NCBI GenBank assembly: GCA_020635995.1 | Contig: JACJYS010000009.1 | Location: 30,057-94,056, forward strand | DNA length: 64,000 nt | Source of the DNA: Chitinophagales bacterium | GTDB taxonomy: Bacteria > Bacteroidota > Bacteroidia > Chitinophagales > UBA8649 | Direction: 5' to 3' | Shown here: positions 43,687 through 53,013 of the stretch, in pieces | Numbering within the stretch: position 1 is the first letter of the stretch | Layout of the letters: every line of letters starts with the position of its first letter | Notes under the pieces: model-generated | What the model was told of the DNA's origin: nothing | The model's input: only the letters and a program-made list of their open reading frames with translations | Databases searched by the model: none | Translations under genes and position numbers: made by a program

Positions 43687-45705
43687 ATGAAAAAGACCAT
43701 ATCTCTATTTGTTTTACAGTTTATTTTTCTGTTTTTAATAGCTCAAAAAGAAAAAAAAATAGTTAAAGAACTCTTTAATTACAACGACTCCATTATTGCT
43801 TATCAAAATAATATTGATATTAAATTGCTGTACAATATTCCCGATTCATTGATGCAAATGAGCTATAAAAAGCTAAAAAAAATGGGCAATAATTATAAAA
43901 ATGAATATGCTTATACAAAAGCCGGTAAATATTTTACTGCAGCAGTTGCAAAAACTAAAAAAAGCAAGAAAAAATCATGGGCTTATTATAATGGGGCGAT
44001 AATGCTGTATAAGAAAAAAGATTATGACCATGCTTTGCAGTTTTTTCAGTTAGCTAAAGCTAATAATAAAAAGCAAAAAAAATATTTGGATAGCGATTTT
44101 TACATTGGAGATATAAAATTGCATTTTGAAGATTATAATCAAGCTAAAAAGTACTTGAGAGATTTTAACAAAAAGGTAGGCGATAAAAAAGATTATGCTT
44201 TCTTAAAATCTAAAGCTTTGGTTTTATTGCGTTCTTGCAATTTTGCTTTAGATACCATTCAAACGCCTTCAAAATATAATTTGTACGAGATTCCAATTTT
44301 TAAAAGTTGGCATACCAAAGACGGCATGGACGTGAGAGATAAAGAGTTGGTTTATACCAGAAAATTTGATAAAGATGCTGAAAATGCTAAAACCATTATT
44401 CATACTATAATGCCCGATAATAGAGGATTTGATTTTTCAAGTAGTATAAATTATGATGAAGATGCTAAGGGAAATCCAAGTTTTACAGAAGATGGCAATA
44501 CTATTTATTTTTCAAAATGTAAAGTGCAAAATGAGGAGTTGACAGACTGCAATATTTATGTTAGCTATTTAGAAAATGGAATTTGGACAAAACCGGAAAA
44601 ATTAAACGAGAACATAAATGAACCCAACAGTAATGCTACGCAACCTCAAATAGTTGTAGATGAAAATGGTGTGGAATTATTATATTTTGTAGCGGAAAGA
44701 GAAAAAGGCAGAGGCGGGAAAGATATTTGGTATGCCGTAAAAGATGAAAACGGGAATTTTGGACGAGCTAAAAACTTAGGCTATCCTATAAATACAAAAT
44801 TTGATGATGTGGCTCCTTTTTATCATACTCAAACTCATACGCTTTATTTTAGCACAGAAGGAAAAGAAGGCTATGGCGGTTTAGATGTTTTTGAGTCAAC
44901 AAAAGTAAATGATGAATTTGAAGAGCCTGTAAATATGGGCAAGCCTGTTAATTCAAGTTTTGATGATATTGACTTTATGTTAGATAAAAAACTACAAAAA
45001 GGATATATAGCTACCAATAGATATAGGACGTATAATTCTAATTGCTGTAATAATATTTATAAAGTAAAAACAACTGATTATGAAGTGTATGCAATGGGAA
45101 ATATTTATGAAGAAACAGAAAACACAAGAGAAAAAATAAACAATGCTGTTTTGTTTTTTAAAAATGCAATGTTAGATAGTTTAGATTTTGAATTAACAAT
45201 AGATAGTGGGTTTTATTATACAGAAATAGCTAAAAAGTCAATTTATAATGTTACGGTTTCTAATGATGATTTTGAAGATGAGGAATTTTTAGTTTCTACA
45301 ATGGAAATAAATGAGGAGGATACTATTTATAATGACGTTTTTTTTAGAAACCGATTAAATTTTTCGCAGCGGTTATATGCTACTGTTTATTATGAGTTTA
45401 ATCAATCAGATTTAACCAAAGAAGCACCCAAAACCTTAGAGAAAGTATTGACATTTTTAGAAGAAAATCCCGATTATAATGTAGCAGTAAAATCTCATAC
45501 AGATAATTCAGGTTCAGACAGTTATAATATGAGTTTGAGCAAAAGAAGGGGCGAAGCAGTGGTGCGATATTTGGAGTTTTATGGAGTGAATAGAGATAGA
45601 ATTTCAAGCTCGTGGTATGGCGAATCAAAACCTAAAGCCAGTAACAGTACAGGCAAAGGCATGGCACAAAATAGACGAACAGAGTTTTGGGTGGAGCGGA
45701 AGTGA
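43687..45705 (+). CDS. OmpA-family protein with TPR and WD40-like (PD40) repeats
   Basis: 672 residues. Signal peptide (1-19), TPR-like helices (about 55-170; YKNEYAYTKAGKYFTAAVAK), PD40 beta-propeller repeats (about 245-450; GNPSFTEDGNTIYFSKCK, NTKFDDVAPFYHTQTHTLYF), a CNA-B-like domain (about 475-545) and a C-terminal OmpA peptidoglycan-binding domain (about 560-672; YYEFNQSDLTKEAP, VKSHTDNSGSDSYNMSLSKR, and NRRTEFWVER at the end). This architecture is that of PorE-like periplasmic anchors linked to the T9SS, though many paralogues exist. It tethers the outer membrane to peptidoglycan. Confidence 0.88.
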   Translation: MKKTISLFVLQFIFLFLIAQKEKKIVKELFNYNDSIIAYQNNIDIKLLYNIPDSLMQMSYKKLKKMGNNYKNEYAYTKAGKYFTAAVAKTKKSKKKSWAYYNGAIMLYKKKDYDHALQFFQLAKANNKKQKKYLDSDFYIGDIKLHFEDYNQAKKYLRDFNKKVGDKKDYAFLKSKALVLLRSCNFALDTIQTPSKYNLYEIPIFKSWHTKDGMDVRDKELVYTRKFDKDAENAKTIIHTIMPDNRGFDFSSSINYDEDAKGNPSFTEDGNTIYFSKCKVQNEELTDCNIYVSYLENGIWTKPEKLNENINEPNSNATQPQIVVDENGVELLYFVAEREKGRGGKDIWYAVKDENGNFGRAKNLGYPINTKFDDVAPFYHTQTHTLYFSTEGKEGYGGLDVFESTKVNDEFEEPVNMGKPVNSSFDDIDFMLDKKLQKGYIATNRYRTYNSNCCNNIYKVKTTDYEVYAMGNIYEETENTREKINNAVLFFKNAMLDSLDFELTIDSGFYYTEIAKKSIYNVTVSNDDFEDEEFLVSTMEINEEDTIYNDVFFRNRLNFSQRLYATVYYEFNQSDLTKEAPKTLEKVLTFLEENPDYNVAVKSHTDNSGSDSYNMSLSKRRGEAVVRYLEFYGVNRDRISSSWYGESKPKASNSTGKGMAQNRRTEFWVERK

Positions 45706-45744
45706 TGTATAAGGGGGCACTCTGTTACTTAGTGTCAGCGTTGG

Positions 45745-46512
45745 CTACTCATCTAACCAATCTTTAAAACTTCTTGATTTTCCGGCACTAATAATCAATT
45801 CGCCTTCTTGAGGTGGCTCTAATTTTAGTTTTACCCTACCTTTAAAGTATGGATGTATTTCGCTAATGCTGTTGATGTTTATAATAAACTGCCTGTTGGC
45901 TCTAAAAAATACAACAGGATTGAGCATCAGTTCTACTTCATCTAAAGTATTATCTAATGGAAATTTTCTACCGTCAATATTTACAATATAGTTTATCCTA
46001 TCGTGCGAGTAGAAATAAGCAATATTAGTAACCGTTACATACTTAAACACATTGCCTACACGCACCATAAAACGTTTTTTAAACTTTTTATCTCTGTCAG
46101 AAATAAGTTTAGTTAGCTTTTGCAAATCTCTAACATAGTTTATATCGCTTTTGTCTTTAAAATAAGTGTTGTATTTGTCAAAACAAAACTTAATATCTTC
46201 AAGTTTAGGTTTGTCCGTTATAAAATTTAGGGTATTAAATAAATAAGAAGTTTGTATATGCTTATCGTTAGAAGCTATAAATACCAATGCCGAATGAATA
46301 TCTGAATATTGATACATTTTGTAGTATTCTTCAATCTCATTATCGCAAACATTAAAAATAATATCAGGTGCGTCATTATCTTGAAGCCAAGTAGTGGCAT
46401 CATCTAAACCTATACATACTTGAATATTGTCTTTAAATTCGCTAAACTTACCTATTATATTTTCAAGATAATCGGCAGATTTTTCGTTATTGGCTATAAT
46501 TAATACGTCCAT
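45745..46512 (-). CDS. LytTR-type DNA-binding regulator with degenerate receiver domain
   Basis: 255 residues from ATG 46512 (a TTG further up is not needed). Residues 1-120 have receiver-like spacing, but the phospho-acceptor region reads PDIIFNVCDNE: Asn stands where the phosphorylated Asp normally is. Residues about 150-255 are a LytTR DNA-binding domain (KRFMVRVGNVFKYVTVTNIA, YFYSHDRINYIVNIDGRKFP, FFRANRQFIININSI). Such a protein may act without phosphorylation. No histidine kinase gene of the usual partner type lies next to it. Tail-to-tail with the OmpA gene. Confidence 0.85.
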   Translation of the reverse strand: MDVLIIANNEKSADYLENIIGKFSEFKDNIQVCIGLDDATTWLQDNDAPDIIFNVCDNEIEEYYKMYQYSDIHSALVFIASNDKHIQTSYLFNTLNFITDKPKLEDIKFCFDKYNTYFKDKSDINYVRDLQKLTKLISDRDKKFKKRFMVRVGNVFKYVTVTNIAYFYSHDRINYIVNIDGRKFPLDNTLDEVELMLNPVVFFRANRQFIININSISEIHPYFKGRVKLKLEPPQEGELIISAGKSRSFKDWLDE

Positions 46513-46636
46513 AAGGCTAAAATACAAAATAGCTTTAACTAATGTATATAAAAATCAAAATTATATTTTGAAAAGTATTTTGTTAGCACAAAATATTTGT
46601 ACCACAAGTATGTATGCTATAGCAAGGTATTAATTT

Positions 46637-47533
46637 TTACTTTTCTCCTATATCTACATTTACTTTTTTATCAAATAAAGATACACCGCCTTTTATACCA
46701 AAATCTACAGTAGTAACAGGGTACGCAATAGAGAAATTTTCTTGTTCAAACCGTTTTTTAATTCGCATAATAACATCACTCATAGCTTTTTGGTAGTCTT
46801 TGTTATTATTAAAATGAATCCAAAAACGAAGCTGAAAATTATAGCTTGAATTTCCAATTTCTGTAAAATAAAAATCAACATCTTCATCTTTAAGTAATTC
46901 GGGAATTTTGTACACTTCGTCTAAAGCAGCAGCTTTTACCCGCTCTAAATTATCGCCATAAGCTACGCCTGTTTTAAAAATTATACGTCTTTTTTTTAAA
47001 GTAGAATAATTGGTAAAAGTATTGCTGTAAACTAATTGGTTGGGAACAAAAACCTCTTGACCAGGTACGGTTTTTATTTTAGTTGTTATCCAACCTACTT
47101 GCGTAACAACTCCGTAATTGCCGTCTATTTCTACCCAATCATCTACTGTAAAAGGATTTTGAATTTTGAGTAATAATCCGGCAAAAATATTAGATGCTAC
47201 ATCTTTAAAAGCAAAACCGGCTATAATACCAATAATACCGGCTCCCGCTAAAACGTGGGTTAATAATTTTTCTAATCCCGCTAATTGAAGGGCAATAAAA
47301 ACACCGGATAGGATAAAGAAAAAGTAAATAACCGATGAAAAAAAATTAGCTATTTCGGAATGTGCTTTTATTGTTTTGGTGTAAAAATTTAAGGTAATTT
47401 TTTTTGCTACTTTGGCAAAGAATACAAAAAGTAAAAGAATTATTATGGCAAGCAATATTTTGGGTAATTGGTCTAAAACAGAATTTTGCCACTGGATTAG
47501 TATTTCTTTTAAATAATTTAAAGATTTGTCCAT
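46637..47533 (-). CDS. MscS-family mechanosensitive ion channel
   Basis: 298 residues with three N-terminal membrane helices (about 20-115) and the MscS pore helix and beta domain: LAGAGIIGIIAGFAFKDVAS is the pore-lining helix with its Ala/Gly pattern, then NIFAGLLLKIQNPFTVDDWV and VTQVGWITTKIKTVPGQEVF of the beta domain. It opens under membrane tension to release solutes after osmotic downshock. It is the last gene of a minus-strand run, 10 bp after the DUF1275 gene. Confidence 0.93.
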   Translation of the reverse strand: MDKSLNYLKEILIQWQNSVLDQLPKILLAIIILLLFVFFAKVAKKITLNFYTKTIKAHSEIANFFSSVIYFFFILSGVFIALQLAGLEKLLTHVLAGAGIIGIIAGFAFKDVASNIFAGLLLKIQNPFTVDDWVEIDGNYGVVTQVGWITTKIKTVPGQEVFVPNQLVYSNTFTNYSTLKKRRIIFKTGVAYGDNLERVKAAALDEVYKIPELLKDEDVDFYFTEIGNSSYNFQLRFWIHFNNNKDYQKAMSDVIMRIKKRFEQENFSIAYPVTTVDFGIKGGVSLFDKKVNVDIGEK

Positions 47534-47543
47534 GTTAAAAATA

Positions 47544-48275
47544 TTAATGAGTATGTTTTTTCCTTTTTACCTTTATCACTTTATACCTAAAATCATCGTA
47601 AAACAAACTTGAAATTAAAATAAAAGTTGCAACAATTAAAGTGTATAAGTTGAAATTTGCCTTTATATACAATAAACCACCAATAATTCCTCCTAAAAAG
47701 AAAAATGAAATAATATAAATACGCAATTTTATTGAAGATATGATTCTTTGTTTATTAGGGTGCGATTTTGGAAAAAATAACAAGGATAAATCAATGCCTA
47801 AATCGGTAAAAAGACCTGTTAAGTGGGTAGTTCTTACTACAGCATCTGAAATTTTGGTAACAAATGAATTTTGTAAACCCATGGCAAACAGCAACATACA
47901 CGCCATAGTGTTAGGGTATTGATTTTCAAATAAAAGATGAAGCACTACAACTGCAATTAGTATAGAAGATTCTAAAAAAGTGGGAATTACAAAAACGTTG
48001 ATTTTCTTATTTTCCTTAAATAGCTCAATTAAAAAACCGGAAGTAAATGAACCCAAAAGAAACGCCATTACATAAAAGAAGTAAACAGCTCCTTTCCAAA
48101 ATTCTAACTGCGAAATATCGTAAATAAAAAAGGCAAAATGCCCGGTAACATTAGTAGTAAGCTGTTTTAGTGATAAAAAACCTGTGGTATTAACTATTCC
48201 TGCCACAAAAGAAAGCACAATAGCTATTTGTAAATTATGTTTAAAAGTTCTGCTTTTACCTTGATGCCGAAACAT
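47544..48275 (-). CDS. DUF1275 (YoaK-family) membrane protein
   Basis: 243 residues with six or seven hydrophobic helices. FVAGIVNTTGFLSLKQLTTN followed by VTGHFAF is the DUF1275/YoaK signature, and MGLQNSFVTKISDAVVRTTH with LTGLFTDLGIDLSLL is the second conserved block. Family function is unknown; a transporter is assumed. It overlaps the kinase gene by one base (TAATG) and precedes the MscS gene by 10 bp. Confidence 0.88.
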   Translation of the reverse strand: MFRHQGKSRTFKHNLQIAIVLSFVAGIVNTTGFLSLKQLTTNVTGHFAFFIYDISQLEFWKGAVYFFYVMAFLLGSFTSGFLIELFKENKKINVFVIPTFLESSILIAVVVLHLLFENQYPNTMACMLLFAMGLQNSFVTKISDAVVRTTHLTGLFTDLGIDLSLLFFPKSHPNKQRIISSIKLRIYIISFFFLGGIIGGLLYIKANFNLYTLIVATFILISSLFYDDFRYKVIKVKRKKHTH

Positions 48276-49147
48276 TATTGCAAATTAATAGGTCTTATAT
48301 CGGATAAATTTAAACTTTTATTTTCACTAAATACTAAAAAATAACCGCCACCGCCTGCACCGCATATTTTTAAGTAGTAAGTATCATTGTCTAAGCCTTT
48401 TTGCCATAGGTCTTTATATTGGGGTAAAATAAGTTCGTTATAGTTTTCTAATTGTAGTTGACTTAGTTGTTTTATTTTTACTGTATCGTATTTATTGTTA
48501 ATAAAATCGGCAATAATGCTATTGTTTAGTGGTATAATTTCATTATCTACCACTTTTTGAAATGAGCTATTACTATTGTATTTATGTAAAAACTGCTCTA
48601 CTAAAGGACCTGTTTTTCTTGGTGTTTTTGTGTCAAGCAGATAAATGCTGAAATGTTCTTTCCAGTTAATTTTTTGATGAACAACATTGGGTGTTTTTTC
48701 TATTACAATAGTTTTGTTTAAGTAACTAACTATTGGGTCTAAACCACTGCTTTTACCATGAAAAAAACTTTCGGTTATAGCTAATACGTTTTTAAGTTCG
48801 GCTAAATCATTTAGTTTTTTTACTTTGTATTTACTAAATATAGCGGCAGTTACAGCACCAGAGCTCCCCAAGCCATATCCTATGGGAATGTTCATACAAA
48901 ATCCAAGCCCTTTATTTACATCTTCTTTTAGGTTTAAAGTGTTATAATAAGTATTTATTTCGCGGTGGTTTACAATATATTCACTAAGTTTTGTAAGTAC
49001 TTCGTTAGAGTGCGTGTAATAATTTAATTGTGTGGTGTCAAAGCTTAATTGGCAGTACATTTCATTATAAGGAATTGCCAATCCATGAGCACCTTTGTTT
49101 ATAATATGCTCGCCAAACAATAATATTTTAGATGGAAATTTTTTCAC
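48275..49147 (-). CDS. GHMP kinase, mevalonate-kinase-like
   Basis: 290 residues. The start KILLFGEHIINKGAHGLAIP is the mevalonate kinase first motif (K..LFGEH), the glycine-rich ATP loop PIGYGLGSSGAVTAA is the GHMP signature, and KICGAGGGGYFLVFSE is the third GHMP motif. It probably phosphorylates mevalonate in isoprenoid synthesis, but no other mevalonate pathway gene is near, so another small-molecule substrate is possible. It starts 3 bp after purM stops and overlaps the DUF1275 gene by 1 bp. Confidence 0.82.
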   Translation of the reverse strand: MKKFPSKILLFGEHIINKGAHGLAIPYNEMYCQLSFDTTQLNYYTHSNEVLTKLSEYIVNHREINTYYNTLNLKEDVNKGLGFCMNIPIGYGLGSSGAVTAAIFSKYKVKKLNDLAELKNVLAITESFFHGKSSGLDPIVSYLNKTIVIEKTPNVVHQKINWKEHFSIYLLDTKTPRKTGPLVEQFLHKYNSNSSFQKVVDNEIIPLNNSIIADFINNKYDTVKIKQLSQLQLENYNELILPQYKDLWQKGLDNDTYYLKICGAGGGGYFLVFSENKSLNLSDIRPINLQ

Positions 49148-49150
49148 TTT

Positions 49151-50320
49151 TTAATGATATATAAAAGTTCCGTTTTCTGTTTTTATTTCTACTTGCTTGC
49201 CTTTGTGAGCTTCTACATAACCAATAATTTGGGCTTCAATATTAAAACTGTTAGCTATATCTATTATAGTTTGAGCATTTTTTTTGTTGGTATAAATTTC
49301 CATGCGGTGTCCCATATTAAATACTTTATACATTTCTTGCCAGCTTGTACCCGATTCTTTTTGAATAGCACTAAAAAGTGGCGGTGTAGGAAACAGATTG
49401 TCTTTAATTATTTTTAAATTATCTATAAAGTGCAATACTTTAGTTTGAGCACCTCCCGTACAATGCACTAAGCTGTGTATTTGTTTTGGTAGCTCTTTAA
49501 GCATCGTTTTTATAACCGGAGCGTAGGTTTTAGTAGGAGAAAGCAAAGCTTTGCCATAATCTAAAGGCGTGCCATCAAGTTTATCTGTTAGCTTTTTGCT
49601 CCCTGCGTATAAGTATTTAGTATCGGTATTAGGGTCAAAACTTTCGGAATATTTTTCTAAATAAGACTTATTTAATACATCATGTCGGGCAGAAGTTAAA
49701 CCATTACTTCCCATACCTGAATTGTACTCTTTTTCGTAAGTGGCTTTGCCTGTACTACTTAAACCTATTATTATATCGTCATTAGCTATTTGGTTGGTAA
49801 TAATTAAGTTATCGCGTTTCATTCTTGCCGTCATAGAGCCATCAATAGTAATAGTGCGAACGCTATCGCCTAAATCGGCAGTTTCGCCACCCATATATTT
49901 TATATCAATACCAAATTTTTGCATGGTATCTATAAATTCTTGTCCACCTTCAATTAAAGCAGCTATAACTTCGCCAGGTATTAAATGTTTGTTTCTATTA
50001 ATTACGGAAGTGTATAAAAAAGATCCGGTAGCTCCTACACAAAGTAAATCATCTAAGTTCATAACCAAAACATCGGTAGCTATATTTCGCCAAACGCTAA
50101 GGTCTCCCGTTTCTTTCCAATATAAATAGGCAATAATAGATTTAGTACCTGTTCCGTCAGAGCTCATTAAGTTGCAGTAAGCATCATCATTTCCTAAAAA
50201 ATCGGGATAAATTCTTGAAAAAGCTTTAGGGTAAAGTCCTTTATCTAATTTTTTTACAGCTTCATGCACTTCTTCTTTTCCTGCCGAAACACCTCTTTTA
50301 TCGTAATTGCTTGTATTCAT
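49151..50320 (-). CDS. purM: phosphoribosylformylglycinamidine cyclo-ligase
   Basis: 389 residues of the AIR synthase family, in the long form found in Bacteroidota (E. coli PurM is about 345). SDGTGTKSIIAYLYWKETGD is the ATP/FGAM-binding core, DVLVMNLDDLLCVGATGSFL and MGGETADLGDSVRTI are further signatures, and GYVEAHKGKQVEI ends the protein. It closes the imidazole ring, turning FGAM into AIR in purine synthesis. First gene of a minus-strand run with the GHMP kinase, DUF1275 and MscS genes. Confidence 0.93.
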   Translation of the reverse strand: MNTSNYDKRGVSAGKEEVHEAVKKLDKGLYPKAFSRIYPDFLGNDDAYCNLMSSDGTGTKSIIAYLYWKETGDLSVWRNIATDVLVMNLDDLLCVGATGSFLYTSVINRNKHLIPGEVIAALIEGGQEFIDTMQKFGIDIKYMGGETADLGDSVRTITIDGSMTARMKRDNLIITNQIANDDIIIGLSSTGKATYEKEYNSGMGSNGLTSARHDVLNKSYLEKYSESFDPNTDTKYLYAGSKKLTDKLDGTPLDYGKALLSPTKTYAPVIKTMLKELPKQIHSLVHCTGGAQTKVLHFIDNLKIIKDNLFPTPPLFSAIQKESGTSWQEMYKVFNMGHRMEIYTNKKNAQTIIDIANSFNIEAQIIGYVEAHKGKQVEIKTENGTFIYH

Positions 50321-50447
50321 TACTCTGTTTTAATAGGTTTTGCCACAAAAGTAAATAAATGATACTGCATTACTTAATTATTTGTACACAAGTTCTCCCG
50401 AACTTCTTTTATAAAAAAAGTGTTTGTATAGTATAAAATAAAATAAG

Positions 50448-50750
50448 ATGGCAAAAAGTAAATTTGAGAGTATTATTAGTCAAGATAAACCTGTGTTAGT
50501 AGATTTTTCTGCGGAGTGGTGTGGGCCGTGCAAAGCTTTAGCTCCTATATTGAAGCAAGTGGCTAAGGAAGTGGGCGGTAAAGCAAAAATTGTAAAAATA
50601 GATGTAGATAAAAACAATAAGCTGGCTGCAAAAATGGGAATTAGAAGTGTACCTACACTAATGCTTTACAAAAAAGGAGAGTTAAAATGGAAGCAGAGTG
50701 GAGTAGTGCCTGCTAATAATTTAATACAAATAATTAACCAATATGCTTAA
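50448..50750 (+). CDS. trxA: thioredoxin
   Basis: 100 residues, one thioredoxin fold. The active site is AEWCGPCKAL with Cys25 and Cys28, the cis-proline loop is RSVPTLMLYKKGE, and there is no signal peptide, so it works in the cytoplasm as a disulphide reductant. TrxA size and motifs are classical. The next small gene begins 8 bp before its end. Confidence 0.95.
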   Translation: MAKSKFESIISQDKPVLVDFSAEWCGPCKALAPILKQVAKEVGGKAKIVKIDVDKNNKLAAKMGIRSVPTLMLYKKGELKWKQSGVVPANNLIQIINQYA

Positions 50751-50973
50751 AATAATATTATTGTCTGCAATGTTTTTTCATTCAGATTCTTTACAAAAAG
50801 ATAGTGTAAAAAGTGTTGTTCAAATAAAATCTTTTGAACAGCAAATGGCAAAATCTATCAATCAACAAAATTTCAAGTATCAACATAAACAAGGATTCTT
50901 TTGCGATTTTGAAGATAAACTGAATAAGAAAAATAAAGCTCTATTCTTAAATATTGGAGTTGGCAATCAATAA
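50743..50973 (+). CDS. small hypothetical protein overlapping trxA
   Basis: 76 residues, starting inside the last codons of trxA (8-bp overlap). The N-terminus is weakly hydrophobic (MLKIILLSAMFF), then polar: KQGFFCDFEDKLNKKNKALF has one Cys next to an acidic stretch. Basic and Gln-rich; no domain recognised. The overlap suggests coupled translation with thioredoxin, and the frame has the codon use of the neighbours, but coding is not proven. Confidence 0.5.
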   Translation: MLKIILLSAMFFHSDSLQKDSVKSVVQIKSFEQQMAKSINQQNFKYQHKQGFFCDFEDKLNKKNKALFLNIGVGNQ

Positions 50974-51038
50974 AGTATTTATATTTTATTAATAAACAGT
51001 TGTATAAAAATCAACTAAAAAACTTGTAATTTTACAGT

Positions 51039-52016
51039 ATGTCAATTAAAAAGATAGGAGTTTTTACTTCAGGAGGCGATGCACCGGGTATGAATGCAGC
51101 TTTACGAGCCGTAGTTCGTACGGCTAAATATTACAATATTGATGTTGTAGGCATTTATAGAGGATATGAGGGCATGATAGAAAATGACTTTGTTCATTTA
51201 GATGAAAGAAGCGTTTCAAGAATTATAAATAGAGGTGGTACAATTATAAAAAGTGCACGTTCTAAAGAGTTTAGAACCAAGGAAGGCAGAAAAAAAGCTT
51301 TTGAAAATTTAGAATGTAATGGCGTAGAAGCTCTAATAGGTATAGGTGGCGATGGTACTTTTATGGGCTTGCATGTTTTTAACAAAGAGTTTGGCGTGCC
51401 TGTTATTGGATTGCCAGGCACTATTGATAACGATATTTTTGGTACAGATTATACCATAGGTTTTGATACAGCTTCTAATACAGCCATTGAAGCTATAGAT
51501 AAAATAAGAGATACTGCCACTTCTCACAACCGATTATTTTTTATAGAAGTAATGGGGCGAGATGCGGGTTTTTTGGCACTGCGTGCAGCCATAGGAAGTG
51601 GAGCAAAAGCTGTCATGCTTCCGGAAACGCACATGGAAATAGATGAACTACTGGCGGCTATTAGAAAAGGTAAGGGCAAGCACAAATCAAGTAATATAGT
51701 GATAGTGGGAGAGGGAAATAAAAATGGGAATGCCAGCGAGCTGGCAACGCTAATAAAAGGAATAGCACCTGAGTATGATACTAAAGTAACGGTTTTAGGT
51801 CATATTCAAAGAGGCGGTTCTCCTTCTGCATTTGATAGACTGCTGGCAAGTAGATTAGGCGTGGGAGCGGTAGAGCAACTAAAAGAAGGAAACAACAATA
51901 TAATGGTAGGCATATTAAACGAAAAATTAGCTTTTACACCATTAGAAAAAGCAGTAAAAGAAAACACACTTATTTGTGATGAATTACTGCATGTAATTAA
52001 TATATTATCAACTTAA
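51039..52016 (+). CDS. pfkA: ATP-dependent 6-phosphofructokinase
   Basis: 325 residues. N-terminal SGGDAPGMNAALRAVVR; IGIGGDGTFMG, where Gly-Asp-Gly-Thr marks the ATP rather than the pyrophosphate type; LPGTIDNDIFGTDYTIGFDT with catalytic Asp130; and FIEVMGRDAGFLAL for the fructose 6-phosphate side. It makes fructose 1,6-bisphosphate in glycolysis. Followed 11 bp later by gap, so two glycolytic genes sit in one transcript. Confidence 0.96.
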   Translation: MSIKKIGVFTSGGDAPGMNAALRAVVRTAKYYNIDVVGIYRGYEGMIENDFVHLDERSVSRIINRGGTIIKSARSKEFRTKEGRKKAFENLECNGVEALIGIGGDGTFMGLHVFNKEFGVPVIGLPGTIDNDIFGTDYTIGFDTASNTAIEAIDKIRDTATSHNRLFFIEVMGRDAGFLALRAAIGSGAKAVMLPETHMEIDELLAAIRKGKGKHKSSNIVIVGEGNKNGNASELATLIKGIAPEYDTKVTVLGHIQRGGSPSAFDRLLASRLGVGAVEQLKEGNNNIMVGILNEKLAFTPLEKAVKENTLICDELLHVINILST

Positions 52017-52027
52017 AAAAATATAAA

Positions 52028-53011
52028 ATGAAGATAGCCATAAATGGTTTTGGACGTATAGGACGTTTAACGTTTAGAAACCTATTTGATAGAAAAGATG
52101 TAGAAATTGTAGCATTAAATGATTTAGCAGATTCAGATAAATTAGCTCATTTACTAAAATACGACAGTGCTCATAGAACTTACCAAAAAGATATTTCTTT
52201 TGATGAAAATCATATAATTGTAGATGGGAAATCTATTCCTTTATACAAAGAAAGGGAGGCCACAAATTTGCCTTGGAAAAAACTTGGCGTAGATGTGGTG
52301 GCAGAGTGTAGCGGACATTATAGAACAAAAGAAAAAGCTATGCAGCACGTAGAAGCCGGAGCAAAGCGTGTGGTTATTTCGGCACCTGCTACAAGAGATA
52401 TAAAAACAATAGTGCTGGGCGTTAATGATAAAGATATTAAGGCTGAAGATGTTATAATTTCTAATGCTTCATGTACTACAAACTGCTTAGCCCCAATGGC
52501 GAAATTAATGCATGAAAATTTTGAAATAGAAAAAGGCTATATTAATACGGTGCATGCTTATACGGCAGACCAAATGCTACAAGATGCACCTCATAAAGAT
52601 TTGAGAAGGGCAAGAGCAGCGGCTAATTCTATTATTCCTACATCTACGGGAGCGGCTAAAGCAGTGGGGTGGGTTATACCGGCTTTAGAAGGGAAATTAG
52701 ACGGTATAGCTACCAGAGTTCCTGTTATTACAGGCTCATTAACAGATTTTACTTTTATAGTAAAGAAAAATGCAACCGTAGAAGCTATACAAAGCATATT
52801 TAAAAAAGCAGCTGAAAAAGAAATGAAAGGTATTTTAAAATATACCGAAGATCCTTTAGTTTCTTCCGATATAGTTAGCTCTCATTATTCGTGTGTTTTT
52901 CAAGGAGATTTAATAAGTATAAATGAAAATATGGTAAAATTAATAGCTTGGTACGATAATGAAATGGGCTACGCTACAAGAATGGCAGATTTACTACAAA
53001 AATTGAAATAA
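52028..53011 (+). CDS. gap: glyceraldehyde-3-phosphate dehydrogenase
   Basis: 327 residues. NAD-binding INGFGRIGRLTFRNL at the N-terminus, the catalytic Cys149 in SNASCTTNCLAPMAK, His176 in NTVHAYTADQ and the C-terminal WYDNEMGYATRMADL. It oxidises glyceraldehyde 3-phosphate to 1,3-bisphosphoglycerate. The early Asp in VALNDLADSDKLAHLLKYDS suggests NAD+ preference. Downstream, a hydrolase gene starts 2 bp after the stop codon. Confidence 0.97.
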   Translation: MKIAINGFGRIGRLTFRNLFDRKDVEIVALNDLADSDKLAHLLKYDSAHRTYQKDISFDENHIIVDGKSIPLYKEREATNLPWKKLGVDVVAECSGHYRTKEKAMQHVEAGAKRVVISAPATRDIKTIVLGVNDKDIKAEDVIISNASCTTNCLAPMAKLMHENFEIEKGYINTVHAYTADQMLQDAPHKDLRRARAAANSIIPTSTGAAKAVGWVIPALEGKLDGIATRVPVITGSLTDFTFIVKKNATVEAIQSIFKKAAEKEMKGILKYTEDPLVSSDIVSSHYSCVFQGDLISINENMVKLIAWYDNEMGYATRMADLLQKLK

Positions 53012-53013
53012 TT

